Shown: positions 10,353 to 22,868, numbered from the stretch's first letter. The stretch is 64,000 nt of DNA from Beta vulgaris subsp. vulgaris (GCF_026745355.1 NC_079210.1:4838784-4902783), one strand, 5' to 3'. The notes: generated by a model not told the origin, from the sequence alone. A program made the numbers and translations.

Positions 10353-11630
10353 TATGATATTAGCAGTAATGTGGCAGTGTAACTTTTGTGAAATTAACAC
10401 CGAATCGAATTACAAATTAATTTTAAAGTTGAAGCTTTTTTTCTAAGAAGAGACTACCAGAAAAGTAACGATTAAAATTTAGCACAAATTAAGCCACTAA
10501 TTTATGGTGGCTAGAAGTTTTTTATAGCGTCTTTGAAGCGTTGGGTTTGAGTTTCAATGGCTTATGTGAAGTTCGATCATCTTCAGAAGGGGAATTGGGT
10601 GGTTTTATTACGATGGTGAGGGAGGAAAGAAAGAAGGAGTAGCATGTTGGGCGGGATTTCGGTGGTGGCCGTCGGGTTGGAGGATGGTTTTCAGGTTGGG
10701 GAGGGAATAAGGGGAGGGTTGAGGACTTGGGGTACGGTTGGGGTGGTTCAAGTGGGTGGTGGTGATGGTAGGGGCAGGGGAGGAGGGAGAAAGAATATTT
10801 TAATTTTGTAATTTTGTTAAAAAAGTTTTACTTATTTTGCACTTTGCAAGTCAAATTGACGTACTTTAGGAGTTTTGGTGTAAAGTTTGAAATATTAAAT
10901 AATAATTGAAAGTTTGTATTATTACTGGCGAAGCGGCCAAAGTTTGTATTATTGTAATTAAAAAATCATTTGTTTTAAGGATCTTATATTGAATTTTACA
11001 CCTTACGTGTATATTTATATTACGAATTACGCGTATCAAATTATGACATGTATATAGATAATAAGTCGCTTAAGATTAATACAGAATGGCCAATATATAT
11101 GCATCAGCTTAAGAGTTTCATAAGATAAATGGAATTTATGATGTCACTCTTATCTGATTAAAATTATGATTTTAAACACTAGAATTTCAATTGAAAATCT
11201 AAATTTGACCCAAATTTGGTGTTTGGGAAATTATAAGATTTGGATGTGGGGCACTCAATGCATTTTTTTTTTTGGGATATTCTCATGGTATTTTGTTAAT
11301 ACCGTATGGAGCCACCGTCGTGAGTAGTAAAGCATGTGAAGAGGTCTCAAGCTTATAGGAGGTCACAACTCCGTCTTGAGTCTTTTCACGTCGTAGTATA
11401 AAAACCCGAAAAACGAGTACGTCTCATCACAAGCCTACCCCTAACCGAACTAAAATGAGCAAAATTGAACTTAATTGAAAGGAGTTGAATCGAATTTAAA
11501 TAAGCTAAATTGAACTAAATTGAAATGAGCTTAATTAAACAAATTGAGCTAAGTTGACTGAACTAAACTTACCTAAAACTATGTAAAGAACAAAACCTAA
11601 AACGGAAAATCTAAAAATGCAATCTAAAGA
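10353..11630. other. Non-coding stretch
   Basis: A G-rich, GGTGG-containing segment lies at 10600-10800, then AT-rich DNA. At 11440-11590 a short-period repeat of 'GAACTAAATTGAA'/'GAGCTTAATT' words is present. No gene is recognised. Confidence 0.4.
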
Positions 11631-11809
11631 CTAAAGAGCTCAACTTCTATTTATCACCCCAAAACTACTTAAAATCGCCCAAAAATTGTATTTTTTTTTT
11701 TTGACAATTTTACCTTTCTTCTTTTTTCACACCACCCACCATCCCCACCACCACCTGTGATCCCCGGCTAACCCCTGCCATCCCCTACCTCCCCAACACC
11801 ACCACCAAC

Positions 11810-12147
11810 TAGAGCTGGCCACGGGCCGTGCTGGGCCTGACCACGGGCCAAGCCCGCGGGCTGAAGTGGAATACGGGCCGGGCCAGGCCCGTGGCCCATC
11901 AAACTCGTGCCGTGCCGGGCTGAAATTGTGGGAAACTTGTCCATGGCCCGGCCCGGCCCACGGGCATGGTCCAAAAATCACAGTTTTTGAAAAAAAAAAT
12001 TGCAAGGCCCACGGGCTCGTGCCGGGCCCGGGCCGAAATCTAAAATCTCCAAACGTGCAAGGCCCACGGCCCATGTTATGGCCAGCGGGCCGAAAACGGG
12101 CCGGGCTCGGGCTGCCCGCGGGCCAGCCCGGCCCATGGCCACCTTTA
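11810..12147. mobile_element. hAT-type MITE with perfect 8-bp target duplication
   Basis: The left end reads TAGAGCTGGCCACGGGCC and the right end, reversed, TAAAGGTGGCCATGGGCC; the pairing continues for about 28 bp. CCACCAAC stands directly outside both ends (11802-11809 and 12148-12155). Size 338 bp, TA-type ends and 8-bp duplication are the hAT hallmarks. The interior is a run of GGGCC/GGCCC words, giving strong self-complementarity. One caution: the target is (ACC)-rich, so part of the duplication match could be chance. Confidence 0.8.
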
Positions 12148-12183
12148 CCACCAACCCTTCGCGTCACCCCACCACCAACATAA

Positions 12184-12367
12184 TTTTTTTTAGAAATGGC
12201 GAATGTCCGGCCAGGACGATCGCCCCATGGCACGAACGTCCGGTCAGGATGTTCCGGCCATGGGGTGATCGTCCGGCCAGGATGTTCCACCCATGGCCGG
12301 AACATCCTGGCCGGACGTTCGTGCCATGGGGCGATTGTCCTGGCCGAACGTTCGCCATTTCTAAAAA
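12184..12367. repeat. GC-rich inverted repeat with internal tandem units
   Basis: The outer words TTTAGAAATGGCGAA and TTCGCCATTTCTAAA are perfect complements. Each arm of about 80 bp carries units of roughly 30 bp built on CGTCCGGCCAGGA and CCATGGGG. The frames across it spell 'VRPG...HG' repeats, which come from the tandem units and not from a real gene. It may be a small MITE of its own. Confidence 0.75.
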
Positions 12368-13032
12368 AAAAAAAATCACGCTAATTTTGAATCAAATCAA
12401 ACTTCTTCCTATCTAAAATCAAAATCAACAACTACAACAACAAAAACTCGAAAGCCGTAATCACACGAAACTAAAACTTGAAAAACTCGGAATCAAGAGT
12501 CTCAGTTGCAGTGATAGGAAAAAAATTTAAAAAAAAGAAAAAAAAAATGGTTAAATGAGTTGTGCAAATGAAGTGAACCAAAAAATTGATGGAAATTGCA
12601 AAACAGAAAATAGACAAGAACCTCATCACGTTGCCCACTTGTGTTACTTGCTTGTAACTTGTTTTCTCACAGCACTCCTGAATCACAAAATTGAAACCAA
12701 ATTCAGATCAAGTGGAAAAAGAAAAATTGAACAAAACTTAATCAGTGATGTTCCAGACATTAACCTTGTTACTACCATATTCAAATTTGCAAAACCCCAA
12801 GCTAAGGCTGGTTCAAAAGAGAAAACAGTTTAATGAAGGGTGGTGGTGGTGGCAGATGTGAAGGGTGGTGGTGGTGGTGGTGGTTTAAGGAAAAAGAAGA
12901 TGAGAGAGTGAATGAGTGAGAGAGGAGGGTAAAAAATCAAAAAATATAAGTAAGGGTATTATGATATATTCATGTGAGAGTTTGGGCGATTTTAAGTATT
13001 TTATGGGCGATCTTTAACAATCTCCTAAAGAG

Positions 13033-14330
13033 TAGTCATTTCACATTTCAACTCCCCTTAGGCTCTTCTCAACAAAAGTTGATACTCCTCACTTTGTCAC
13101 TCATGAATCATTGTTGCCCCATCCTCAGAGATTCACAATGCTCTCATTAATTCTATCTCCTCCTCTAAGGGCCCTTTTCTTTCTCCTACTCTAATGTCCT
13201 GAGGACAATTTCCACTTTACTCCTCATCCCTCATCTCCCACACCACAATTTTATTGATTATTAATTTACTACCACCATATTTAGGAGACTTTTTATAAAT
13301 ATAACCCTATATTTTTTTAGTTTGCCCATTAATATTCACGTTAAAATAATTCTACAATTTTAACCTTAATGGCCAAAAGAATGAAAGAGCTTCCTTAAGA
13401 AATTTTATTTTATCAATACACAAGAATTAACTTGTCGTAACGACGAAAATCTCAACTTACATATATAACCAACTAGTCCGATAGTATTATATCATTAGAA
13501 TTAAATAAAGAGTTCAATGAATTACTATTTTTTTTATATGATAAGGAGACAAATTTTGATCGGACTTCAATCCCATAAAATCATGGTTATTTGGTCCAAT
13601 ATATACAAATAGGTGCTTGGAAGTAGGAGGAATGAAATGGCACACCCCTAAACAATCTTTTTTATTTATAGTAATGATGATATATATAATATTTATATTT
13701 ATATTATTGAGTTTTATTAATACATTATACATTATTGTTTGATGTTAGACTATTGCTGATATTAATAGTAGTAGAATGAATAACCATAGTAGCGGTAACA
13801 GTAACAATAACAATAACAATAATAATTGGATAAGATGATGAACTAAATTAAATATAGGCTAAGTTCGTGTGCAACACTTGAATAGTGCCATTATTGTATT
13901 TGCCAAAAGATACTTGAATTAATTAATCCGTTGTGTATGTGTATATCTTATTTCAACATGCATTCCACAATAACTAACTAATCTTTAATGGTATCAATAC
14001 CCTTACGCATTAAACGGATAATATGCTTATACTCTAATTTGCTTAAAAGCCAAGCATAATGTACATGAAAGATATCCCATCCACCGAAGATCTACCAAAG
14101 AGACAAGCTTATTACACATCAACCTTAAACTCCAATTCTGTGCAATTGTTACCCCCTTTTTCTTTTGGCAACATCACGAAAAGGCAAAAGAGCGTTGTAT
14201 ATTGTAGTAAATAGTAATAGACATGGAAATCATGATGATTTTTGCAACCCAAGCAATCAATTATGTTAGTCAAGAAAAGACCCATCATTATTACAACATA
14301 CACACCAAACATCAGGCACATATATATGTA
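13033..14330. other. AT-rich upstream region of the b561 gene
   Basis: No gene, RNA or complete element is recognised. An (AAC/AAT)n run lies at 13798-13826. Nothing here indicates specific regulation. Confidence 0.4.
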
Positions 14331-14337
14331 TATATAT
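14331..14337 (+). promoter_or_regulatory. Candidate TATA box for the b561/DOMON gene
   Basis: TATATAT lies about 215 bp upstream of the ATG, at the end of an alternating TA tract. It would give a 5' leader of roughly 180 nt. The surrounding TA richness makes the choice uncertain. Confidence 0.3.
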
Positions 14338-14550
14338 CAATCCACTACATAAATAACATAATGTCACTACATTCTTAACTTTAAAGTTAAGCCTGCATCA
14401 TTTTTTTTCCACTAATCCTACACACATATGCATTATCTCCGTCATTAAACATCATGAAGAATAGATACATCTTTAAACCAAAAACTCTCTTTCACTTCAA
14501 ACCCTTTACTACTTTCTCTCCTTGCTCCTCCTCTTCTTCCCTTCACCACC

Positions 14551-15741
14551 ATGCTCCCCTTTATCCTCATCTTCCTCTTCTTCTCCCCTCGAACCTCGGC
14601 CCGTTGTACGACAACCACTCGCACCAAAACCTTTGAAAAATGCATGACACTTCCCACCCAACAAGCCTCCCTAGCATGGACTTACCATACACACAATGCC
14701 ACCCTCGACGTCGTCTTTTTTGGTAGTTTCATATCTCCTTCTGGATGGGTAGGTTGGGGTATAAACCCTACCTCTGCCGAGATGACCGGAACTCGTTCCC
14801 TTATCGCCTTTCCGGACCCTAATTCCGGCCAACTTGTCCTCCTTCCCTACATATTAGACCCAACTGTTAAACTCCAAAAGTCACCATTATTATCACGCCC
14901 TCTTGATCATATTCACTTACTATCATCTTCGGCAACAATGTATGGTGGAAAGTTAGCCACAATTCATGATGGAGCTGAGGTCGAAATCTTTGCCTCAATC
15001 AAGCTCTCCTCTAACAAATCAAAGATACATATTGTATGGAATCGTGGGGTTTATGTTCAAGGATATTCACCTACTATTCATCCAACTACTGTTAATGACC
15101 TATCTTCAGCTACCACCATAGATCTTCTTTCAGGGGTTGCAAGACATGAGAATGACTTAAAAAGCTTGAAGATTATACATGGAGTTATGAATGCAATCTC
15201 TTGGGGAGTTATGCTTCCAATTGGTATCGTTACGTCGCGGTACCTTAGACACATAGAAGCATTAGGCCCTACGTGGTTCTACGTGCATGCAGGCATGCAA
15301 CTTAGTGGATTCTTCATAGGAAGTATCGGTTTCGCAATTGGGATGAGGCTTGGGGAATTATCACCAGGAAAAGTTTATGGGTTGCATAGGAAGCTAGGGA
15401 TTATAGCAGTTTGTTTGGGAAGTCTTCAAACACTTGCGTTATTATTTAGGCCTAAGACTACAAATAAGTATAGGAAATATTGGAAGTCATACCATCATTT
15501 TGTTGGGTATGCTTGTGTTGTTATAGGAGTTATCAATGTTTTTCAAGGGTTTGAAGCAATAGAGGCAAATAGATCATATGCTAAATTGGCATATTGTTTG
15601 TGCCTTTCTTCTTTGATTGGTGTTTGTATAGCATTGGAGGTTAATAGTTGGGTTATTTTCTGTAGAAAAGCTGAGGAGGAGAAATTGAGAAGAGATGGAG
15701 TCATTGCAGGCTCAGAAAAGGCTAGTGGAAGCTTCAATTGA
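14551..15741 (+). CDS. Cytochrome b561 and DOMON domain-containing protein
   Basis: The 396-residue product has a hydrophobic start (1-18, likely signal peptide ending near SAR), a DOMON domain (about 38-168, with SPSGWVGWGINPT and MTGTRSLIAF) and a five-helix cytochrome b561 core (about 208-370). Single His residues at 210, 246, 279 and 315/316 sit at the positions that bind the two b-type hemes (IIHGVMN, FYVHAGMQ, GLHRKLG, YHHFVGY). The family transfers electrons, often from ascorbate, across the plasma membrane or related membranes; DOMON faces outside. Length matches typical plant members (about 390-400). The frame is uninterrupted, so the gene appears to lack introns. The start at 14551 is the first in-frame ATG before the hydrophobic segment. 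The basic C-terminal tail is probably cytosolic. The exact physiological substrate cannot be told from sequence. Confidence 0.93.
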   Translation: MLPFILIFLFFSPRTSARCTTTTRTKTFEKCMTLPTQQASLAWTYHTHNATLDVVFFGSFISPSGWVGWGINPTSAEMTGTRSLIAFPDPNSGQLVLLPYILDPTVKLQKSPLLSRPLDHIHLLSSSATMYGGKLATIHDGAEVEIFASIKLSSNKSKIHIVWNRGVYVQGYSPTIHPTTVNDLSSATTIDLLSGVARHENDLKSLKIIHGVMNAISWGVMLPIGIVTSRYLRHIEALGPTWFYVHAGMQLSGFFIGSIGFAIGMRLGELSPGKVYGLHRKLGIIAVCLGSLQTLALLFRPKTTNKYRKYWKSYHHFVGYACVVIGVINVFQGFEAIEANRSYAKLAYCLCLSSLIGVCIALEVNSWVIFCRKAEEEKLRRDGVIAGSEKASGSFN

Positions 15742-16165
15742 TTTCAACTTTTTTGTTTTATAGCTTTTCTTTCTTTCAACAATTTTTTTATAAAAAAAAT
15801 CTAGGTCTTTATTGAGGTGATCAAATTCGATTTACAAGTAATTGACCAAAATAATTAGCTTGAATTTATAAACTTTTGGTTTTGGGATTTTCTTGCATTT
15901 TTTGGCGAAAAGGGTCAATCCCTTCGTCCTTTTTTACACAATGGTTATGATGTATCTAATTGTTATTCTCCACAAGATAAGAGAGACATGTCTTGACAAT
16001 ATTATTATTTTGTGAAATGGAAAAGAAAATTCCTACTTATTTGTATCGGTATCACTCAATCTTATTAGTTAATTTTTTTTCTCTTATGCATTATTATTAA
16101 AAATAAGAAATTTGTATAAATTTAATGGTGTGGTACAAAAAGGGTAAAAAAGATTTCGAGGAAAA
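15742..16165. other. 3' flank of the b561 gene
   Basis: The stretch is T-rich with no reading frame of note. A poly(A) signal is not clear-cut. It ends at the TSD of the hAT element. Confidence 0.4.
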
Positions 16166-16173
16166 GGAAACGT

Positions 16174-17154
16174 CAGGCCCGGTCCTGATCTTTTTGGGGC
16201 CCTAGGCAAAATGGTAGATTGGGGCCCCTTTAAAAAATACAAATTATAATTAAACAAAATAAAAAATTTGATCTTTTTTCCTTTTTTCACTTCCTCATTA
16301 AATATTTTTTAGGCAACATTGTAATTTGCAAATAAAATAAATAACACACAGAAATTAACAATCAGTTTAACAGAATTGAGTATACTAAATTAAAAGTCTA
16401 AAACCATATTACATAATTCAGAAAAGAGAAAGGAGCAACAACACCTTGAAACCACCGGAAAGCGGCGCGGCAGGCGGCTAGGCGAGCAGCCAGCTTCACT
16501 GATTCACGAACAGAGCAGGCGAGCAGTTTCACAGCAAGCACCAGGACAGTCCAGTAGGCCGCAAGCGGCAGCAACAATCGACGACGGCGATGGGATCCGG
16601 TAGGCGGAAAGCCGGCGACGCAGCAACCACCGTCCACTGACGACGCGTCAGGGTCGCAGAAAATTAGAACTCACCCAAATCAGTATCAAAAAAAATCCCC
16701 AAAACCTTACTCATATTCTTGATTTCATAATATCTTAATAATTTCACTTGATTGAGACTAAATCGTATGAGTATTGCATTATTGAAATCCAATTCTTCCC
16801 TATTTAAATTGTGAAAAAAAAATTCTCGTCGCCATATTTAAGGAAAATTTAACAGCTAATTTTTTGGGAAAATGAAAATTTTCAATGAGTCTAATGGAGA
16901 TTAGAGAAAATTTTGGAAATTACAAGAAGAATTTAATGGATCTTGAAAAGAGAGAGAGAAGAGGAGTGAAGAAGTAACGGAAGAGAAGTTGAAGAGACGA
17001 AGGATTTGGAATGCTGAAGGCCTGAATTACACGCGTGATTTGGGTTATTAATCAGTTTTTTTTTTTTTTTTTAGTTTTTTTTTAAGGATTGGGCCCCTTT
17101 TAGCCTTGGGCCCTTGTCCCTTGCCCCTCCAAACAATGCTCAGGGCCGGGCCTG
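16174..17154. mobile_element. Non-autonomous hAT element with perfect 8-bp target duplication
   Basis: The left end CAGGCCCGGTCCTGA and the reversed right end CAGGCCCGGCCCTGA are inverted repeats of the Tip100-like hAT style. GGAAACGT flanks both sides exactly (16166-16173 and 17155-17162). Subterminal GGGCCC-rich DNA (GGGGCCCTAGGC left, GGGCCCAAGGC on the reversed right) extends the symmetry. At 981 bp without a transposase it must be mobilised in trans. The arginine-rich minus frame at 16398-16637 has no recognisable domain. Confidence 0.92.
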
Positions 17155-17387
17155 GGAAACGTTTGTGGAAGGAAGTTTATATTGTGGAGGGAAGTTTATA
17201 GTGATATATTTGGTTATGGATTTTGCAGAAAATGTTATATTGAGGAGATATTTTGTGATGACAATATGGGATGTAATTTATGGTGATTTGGACATTTATG
17301 ATAGTAAAGGAATGGAGACTTGGAAAAAGTATTTCACAAATCAAAACGACTTTTCGAAAAAGATGAGAATGTTTTTTTAAAAAGATA

Positions 17388-17762
17388 CTCCCTCCGTCCC
17401 ATAATATAAGTCTTGTTTCCTTATAAGGTGTCCTAAAATATAAGTCTTATTTCTATTTTCAATCAATAATTATGCCCAAAATACCCTCATGAAAATAGTT
17501 TAATTCCCAAAATGTCATCATAATTTCAGCTTTCAATGCACCATTATTAATGACAAAATGGAATCTTTTACCCCATTGAACTCCTCTACACATTAAACCA
17601 TGCAACATTAAATGATAGTTTTTATTTTTTGTCAAAAAGTCATCATAATGTAAGTATTTCTCAATAAAAATAATTTTTTTTATTCAAATAAAACAAGATT
17701 CCATTTAACCTTAATTCCCGCGTAAAAACAGAATCAGGACTTATATTATGGGACGGAGGGAG
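17388..17762. mobile_element. Stowaway-type MITE
   Basis: CTCCCTCCGTCCCATAATAT and its complement form nearly perfect ends, with TA on both sides (17386-17387 and 17763-17764). A second internal copy of 'AATATAAGTCTT' follows the left end. Length 375 bp, no coding capacity. Confidence 0.92.
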
Positions 17763-19297
17763 TATGAGAATTTCTTTAAGTCATATTTAAATTCTTTTTA
17801 TGAAAATTAAATATACGGGGTAACTTGTTGGGGGATAAGAATATCCGACTTTCTCCAAAAAAAAAATAGAATAAATTAAAAATCTTAAGCATGACTATTC
17901 ACTTAAATGAGACCTAAAAGTAGTGAGACTCAAAAAATGAAAAGGACTAGTTTATTTTATTTTATGTAATTAGACGAAATTGATTTGAGACCAAAGACGC
18001 GTTGAATGGTCAATAACTCTACATACATGCAGGATAGTGCGTTTAGCGCAGGTGCAATGCGTCGCATCCTCATGCGTCTGGCGCACTGTTCCCAAACATA
18101 TTTTTTTTTGGCAATTTAGGCGATGTTTTAGCTAATTCTACATAATTTCGAGACGATAGGACTAACATAATATGATGACAGCAATTCTGACAGACCATGA
18201 CAAACTGGCGAACTGACACATTTTTTAGACTCCAAACGATAGCCAAGTTGGCAATAAACATAAGACGAATAGACTGTGTGCCACTGCGGGGTGTCGGCTA
18301 TGTGTCAGGCGCAAGAACGGTATGTCTTGCTCAAATTAATGCGCTTGGCGCATTACCCCTCGGCATATATATTGACAATTTGGCGGATGTTCGGACTATA
18401 GTTACGATCTTTTTTAGACGCGGGTTTTAGGTGCAAGACATATCAATATGTTGACAAATTAGCAACAAGCAAAAATTACTATCACAAGTAATTGTCAAGT
18501 AACATGGATGCAAGAGGTTATCACCCTAAAGTCGAGTTCTACATTCAACTATGGCAGGTTTAGGTGAATGCTAAAAAGGGTCCCATGACTAAAAAAATGA
18601 TCCCACGCTTCGTACCCCTGCTTAAAGAGCTGGCCACGCACGTCTAAGACACACTCCAGTTCTCAAGTCAAGAACAAGAGAACATGTCATGGTTGGGAAG
18701 GTTTGCTTATGACTAAGATCCAACATATCGCTCAAGAAGCATTTTGGAAGGACAAAGCGCTAAGCCCCCAGAGATGACCTCACGCATAAAACACACGCTA
18801 ATGAGGCACGGTAGATTTTCCTTATGGTGGCTGAAACAATAGCCATGCATATGCAAAACAGCATGTTATTCTAAGGCATAAAAAGACAATGAATCGTAAT
18901 TTTCAAAATTTAACCATTCATTTAAAAATAATATTTTTTTAAAAAAATCCTCCTTAAGTGGATTCGCCAAATTATAGGCATGATCTTATTTCGCCTACGT
19001 AGTATGAGCGCGTATTTGACTACCCCATCATTAATATTTTATTAAAATATACTTTGAAGTCACCAACGATAGAGGAAGACTACTCATAAATCTAATTGCA
19101 TATTTGGGAAACTGTAGGGACATCTTAGGGACGTATCCAATGTAGATTTTCCCGTCCTGACTTTATCAAAGGTCGATGAACCAAAAATTGAGTTCGGGGG
19201 AAAGGGCACGAACACAGTCATGAACCAACTCACTCATTGCTAGTCTCTACTTAATACGATTCACAACAAGTTTTATGCAGAAGAACTACCACATGTA
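17763..19297. other. Probable LTR-retrotransposon DNA, non-coding
   Basis: Words such as GTCAGGCGCA and GCGCTTGGCGCATT (18000-18360) recur on the far side of the LINE near 24750-24980. This suggests that the LINE landed inside one older element. A stretch at 18960-19030 (TTTCGCCTACGTAGTATGAG) has the style of Gypsy-type untranslated DNA. No gag or pol similarity could be read. Confidence 0.4.
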
Positions 19298-19664
19298 TTT
19301 TTTTTTTTGGTAAATCAGTAAATTAACATTAGCAGAGCAAAACGAATAAAACGAATACACCTGCAGCCTGCAGGCAGCTAGGAGAACCTAGCCCCGAGAC
19401 ACACAGAGCTGGACAGGCCCATCCCTCATAAATCAGTTAACCAGCATTTCTCACTATCTTTGATCTTCTTATTCATAATATATAAGATCCTATGTTTAAT
19501 TGTAAACTTAATTACATTGATAGTATACTCTATAGTATGGACAGTATCCTCCCAATTAGATTCCTCTTCTTCCAAATCATATATACAGAAACCACAATAG
19601 TAGCTAAGACCACATGCTTCTTAAATTTCGATCCTTTGTATCTATCCTTTATCCACCTGCAAAG

Positions 19665-22600
19665 TTAGAAAACATTCCTACCATTCCGTCTTATACCAAG
19701 CCACTCCAAAGTCTTCTGGATACAGCCAGAACTAAAACAACATGTAAAAAATAAATGCTCAATGTTTTCAGCTTGAAGTTGATAGATTAAGCACTTGTCA
19801 TTATCACACAACCCATGCTGAAGTAGTATGTCCTTTGTCTTGCGTCTCCTCTGAATCACCAGCCACATTATAAATCTATGTTTTGGAATAGTGTATCTAT
19901 TCCAACATACCAGCTCCAATTAACCTGATTCGTATATGCACTCAGGCTTATGTATTGCTTCTTTATGTTGAAGGTTGTATCATGAAGCCACTGATCGCTC
20001 TCAATTGCTTCACACTTAGCCTTGCAAATGAACTTCCAAGCCCATCTAGCACTGCTATGGGTCATGTATGTACTCCAGTCAGCACCCTTGATGTAAATAC
20101 AATTGACCCATTTAACCCATAGGTCTTCCTTACCTTGAGCAATATGAGAGGCCAGCTTGTTTATAGCAGAAATATTCCAATTTTCTATATCCCTAAAACC
20201 CAGGCCTCCAGCACTCTTGGACTTGCAAACATTCTTCCATGCAATAGCACCTCGTTTAGTGTCATTATGAGTGCCTGGCCACAAAAAAACATCTACAAAG
20301 TGCATTCACTTCATTTGAAACAGCCTTGGGAAGGATAAAAATCTACCCCCAGTAGACATGTATGCTCATTAGCACACTATTAACAAGTTGGCTTCTGGCA
20401 GCAAAGGAAAGATTTCTTGAGCACCACACTTTAATTCTATGCACCATCTTCCCAATGAGAGCCGGATAGTCAATTGCTTTCATTTTCATAGTGGAGATTG
20501 GAACCCCAAGATATCTGAGTGGGAGAGTACCAATCTTGAACCCACTAACATCATTGACTCTTTGGATATCCTGATCAGACATATATACCAGCAAAATAAA
20601 CCTCTTATTTGCTCTTATTACCCTCCAGGCTTGAGGCATTAGAGAACATCTGAAACCCATGAAGCATAGTGTAAATACACCTGAAGTCCCCATTACAGAA
20701 GAGTAATAGGTCATCAGCAAAGCATAGATGCACCAACTTCAGATCATTACAACTGGCATGGAATCTGAATCCAGTTTGCTCACTAACATAGCCAAGTATC
20801 TTGTCCAAGTAATTCATACATAGGGCAAAGAGCAAAGGAGACATGGGATCTCCTTGCCTTAGGCCCCTATGAGCTTAAAAAAACCATAAGGAGTGCCATT
20901 TAGCATGATAGAGAACATGGGAATCCTCACACAAACCATTATCAAGTCAACGAACTTTTTAGGAAATCCAACCCCCTCTAAAATATGTTGAACGAACTCC
21001 CAATTGTTTGTATCATAAGCTTTACTACGATCAAGCTTCATCAAGCAACTAGCTCTAGTACCCTTCCTTCTATATATTTTCACCAAATCTTGGTATAACA
21101 TAACATTATTGAGTATGCTCCTACTAGCAACAAAGGCTCCTTGACAAGGAGACACCACATCATGGAGTATGCTATTCAGCTTCTCACTAAGAAGCTTAGT
21201 GATGCATTCATAGAGAACAGAGCAACAGGCAATGGGTCTGGAATCTGCAACACTTTTAGGGCATTTCATTTTAGAAACCAGAGTTAAGGTAGTGACATTA
21301 ATCACTTTTAACAATTTTCCATGCTTGAAATTGAAAAATCAAGAATGGCATCTGTGACTTCCTTTCCCGCTATGTCCCAACAGTGTTTATGAAACTTACT
21401 GTTGACCCCATTAGCTCCAGGGGCCTTGCCATCTGGGATGCTAAACATAATTCTCTTTACATCATCTCTGGTAAAATCAGTGTTAAGCCTTTGAATGTGG
21501 GCTTCATTCAATTTTCCCTCTCTGTTCATAAGGGCCTACAACACCACTTGTTTTGCCCTTTGCGTGACAATAAATCCTGATAGTACTCAAGGAAAGCTTT
21601 CTCCACCCTATCTTTCTCATTCACCCATGCTCCAACAATATCAGTTATAGAGTGCATTTTATTCTTGTGTCTCCTAGCTTTAATAGCCTAGTAAAAAAAA
21701 CTTGGAATTCTCATCCCCACATTTCAGCCAAGAGAGTTTAGCTTTTTGTTGGAGAAGAGAGCTCTGGTTTAATTTGGCTATTCTGAGTGCATCCTGAGCA
21801 TGTTTCTCTCTGTCAATCACCATGATATCATCAGGATTATTGTGCATAGCATTCTGAGCAACAACTAAGTATTACTTAGCCTTAATCAATGCAGCCTCCA
21901 CATCACCAAACCCGTCTCTATTCGACACTTTCAGAGCCTGATTCATACACTTCACTTTTTCATAAACCCTATACATAGGACAGTCTGAAATCTGCTTACT
22001 CCATTCACCTCTAATAATCTCAATCAGAGAAGGGTGATTGCACCACATATTGAGAAACCTGAAATGTTGCTTTTGACCAATTTCAAGATATACACATAAC
22101 ATTGCAGGAAAACAACTTATGCCATCATAAATTTTTCTTGTCATTCAAAGTTTGCCAACACCCTATCAATCCGAGAAAATACTCTCCTCTCACCCTCCTG
22201 CTTTTTATTCCACGTGTAATATCTCCCATAAGCTTTAAGATCATTCAAGTTACAAAAATTCAGGCAATCAAGCATATGAGCAATTTCAGAATTCCTAACA
22301 TGAGCCCTAATTCTATCCTCCAGATTACTAAGGCCATTAAAATCTCTCATTACTACCCATGGGAGACTATTTCCAGCGGCAATATTTTTTAACCCACTCC
22401 ATAATTCCAACCTACTTGCTTGATCATTAAACCCATACACAAAGGTGCATAGGAATCGCTCACCATTCCTAGGAGTAACACCACAATGTATGAATTGACT
22501 AGTAATAGACACAATATTAATTGTGAATGAGAGGGGACACCAACCCTTTTCAATTCTACCATTACCATGACAAATATTATTATGTGTAAAACATCATCCA

Positions 22601-22780
22601 GGGTATAGATTTAGTTACATAGAACCTAGATTTGGGCTTTTGACCCTAGTCTCTAAGAGGCTAAATAATTTAATATTATGAGATGTGATAAAGGATCTCA
22701 CATCATTTTGCTTTGTTCTATTGTTCGAGCCTATTATATTCCAAGCAAGGAGCTTATCCTTTAGGGGAGAAGGTTGTCAC
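19665..22780 (-). pseudogene. LINE ORF2 (endonuclease-reverse transcriptase), broken
   Basis: The start reads LLAWNIIGSNNRTKQ and LLETRVK, the apurinic-type endonuclease motifs, with the usual WN.RG changed to WNIIG. The endonuclease continues at 22512-22141 (CTFVYGFND, WVVMRDFN where GDFN is usual, FSRIDRVL). Reverse transcriptase motifs follow: PDGKAPGANGVNSKF (about 21450), SRPIACCSVLYE (21240), DRSKAYDTNNW (21030), MSPLLFALCMNYLDKIL (20840) and FADDLLLF (about 20710). The C terminus (19919-19665) holds the zf-RVT region with IPKHRFIMWL. The frame is split into at least eight pieces. GDFN to RDFN and the many breaks mean no activity. Confidence 0.88.
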
Positions 22781-22868
22781 CCCCTGCCCTCCTTCACTGT
22801 TTACACCACCATCCTTCTCTCTATGATCACCAACAACAACACCCATGGCACCAGTAGCTTTACCCATG

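Larger units (their letters stand above)
11631..13032. mobile_element. TIR element (possibly MULE-like), with nested insertions
   Basis: 'TACTTAAAATCGCCCAAA' near 11667-11687 is repeated in inverse orientation near 12983-13003. Similarity extends further out ('TTTATCACCCC' versus 'AAGATCGCCC'). CTAAAGAG flanks both sides (11631-11638 and 13025-13032), giving an 8-bp candidate target duplication. The interior contains a hAT MITE, a GC-rich palindrome and (GGT)n runs near 12840-12885. The exact termini are uncertain because the outermost bases do not pair well. Confidence 0.55.

Noticed and set aside
11727..12416. Overlapping Pro/Gly/Arg-rich reading frames on both strands
   Set aside because: They arise from GGGCC/GGCCC words and the palindrome; open on both strands, no domain, inside non-coding elements.
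17114..17380. 88-residue plus frame
   Set aside because: Starts inside the right end of the hAT element and shows no known domain.
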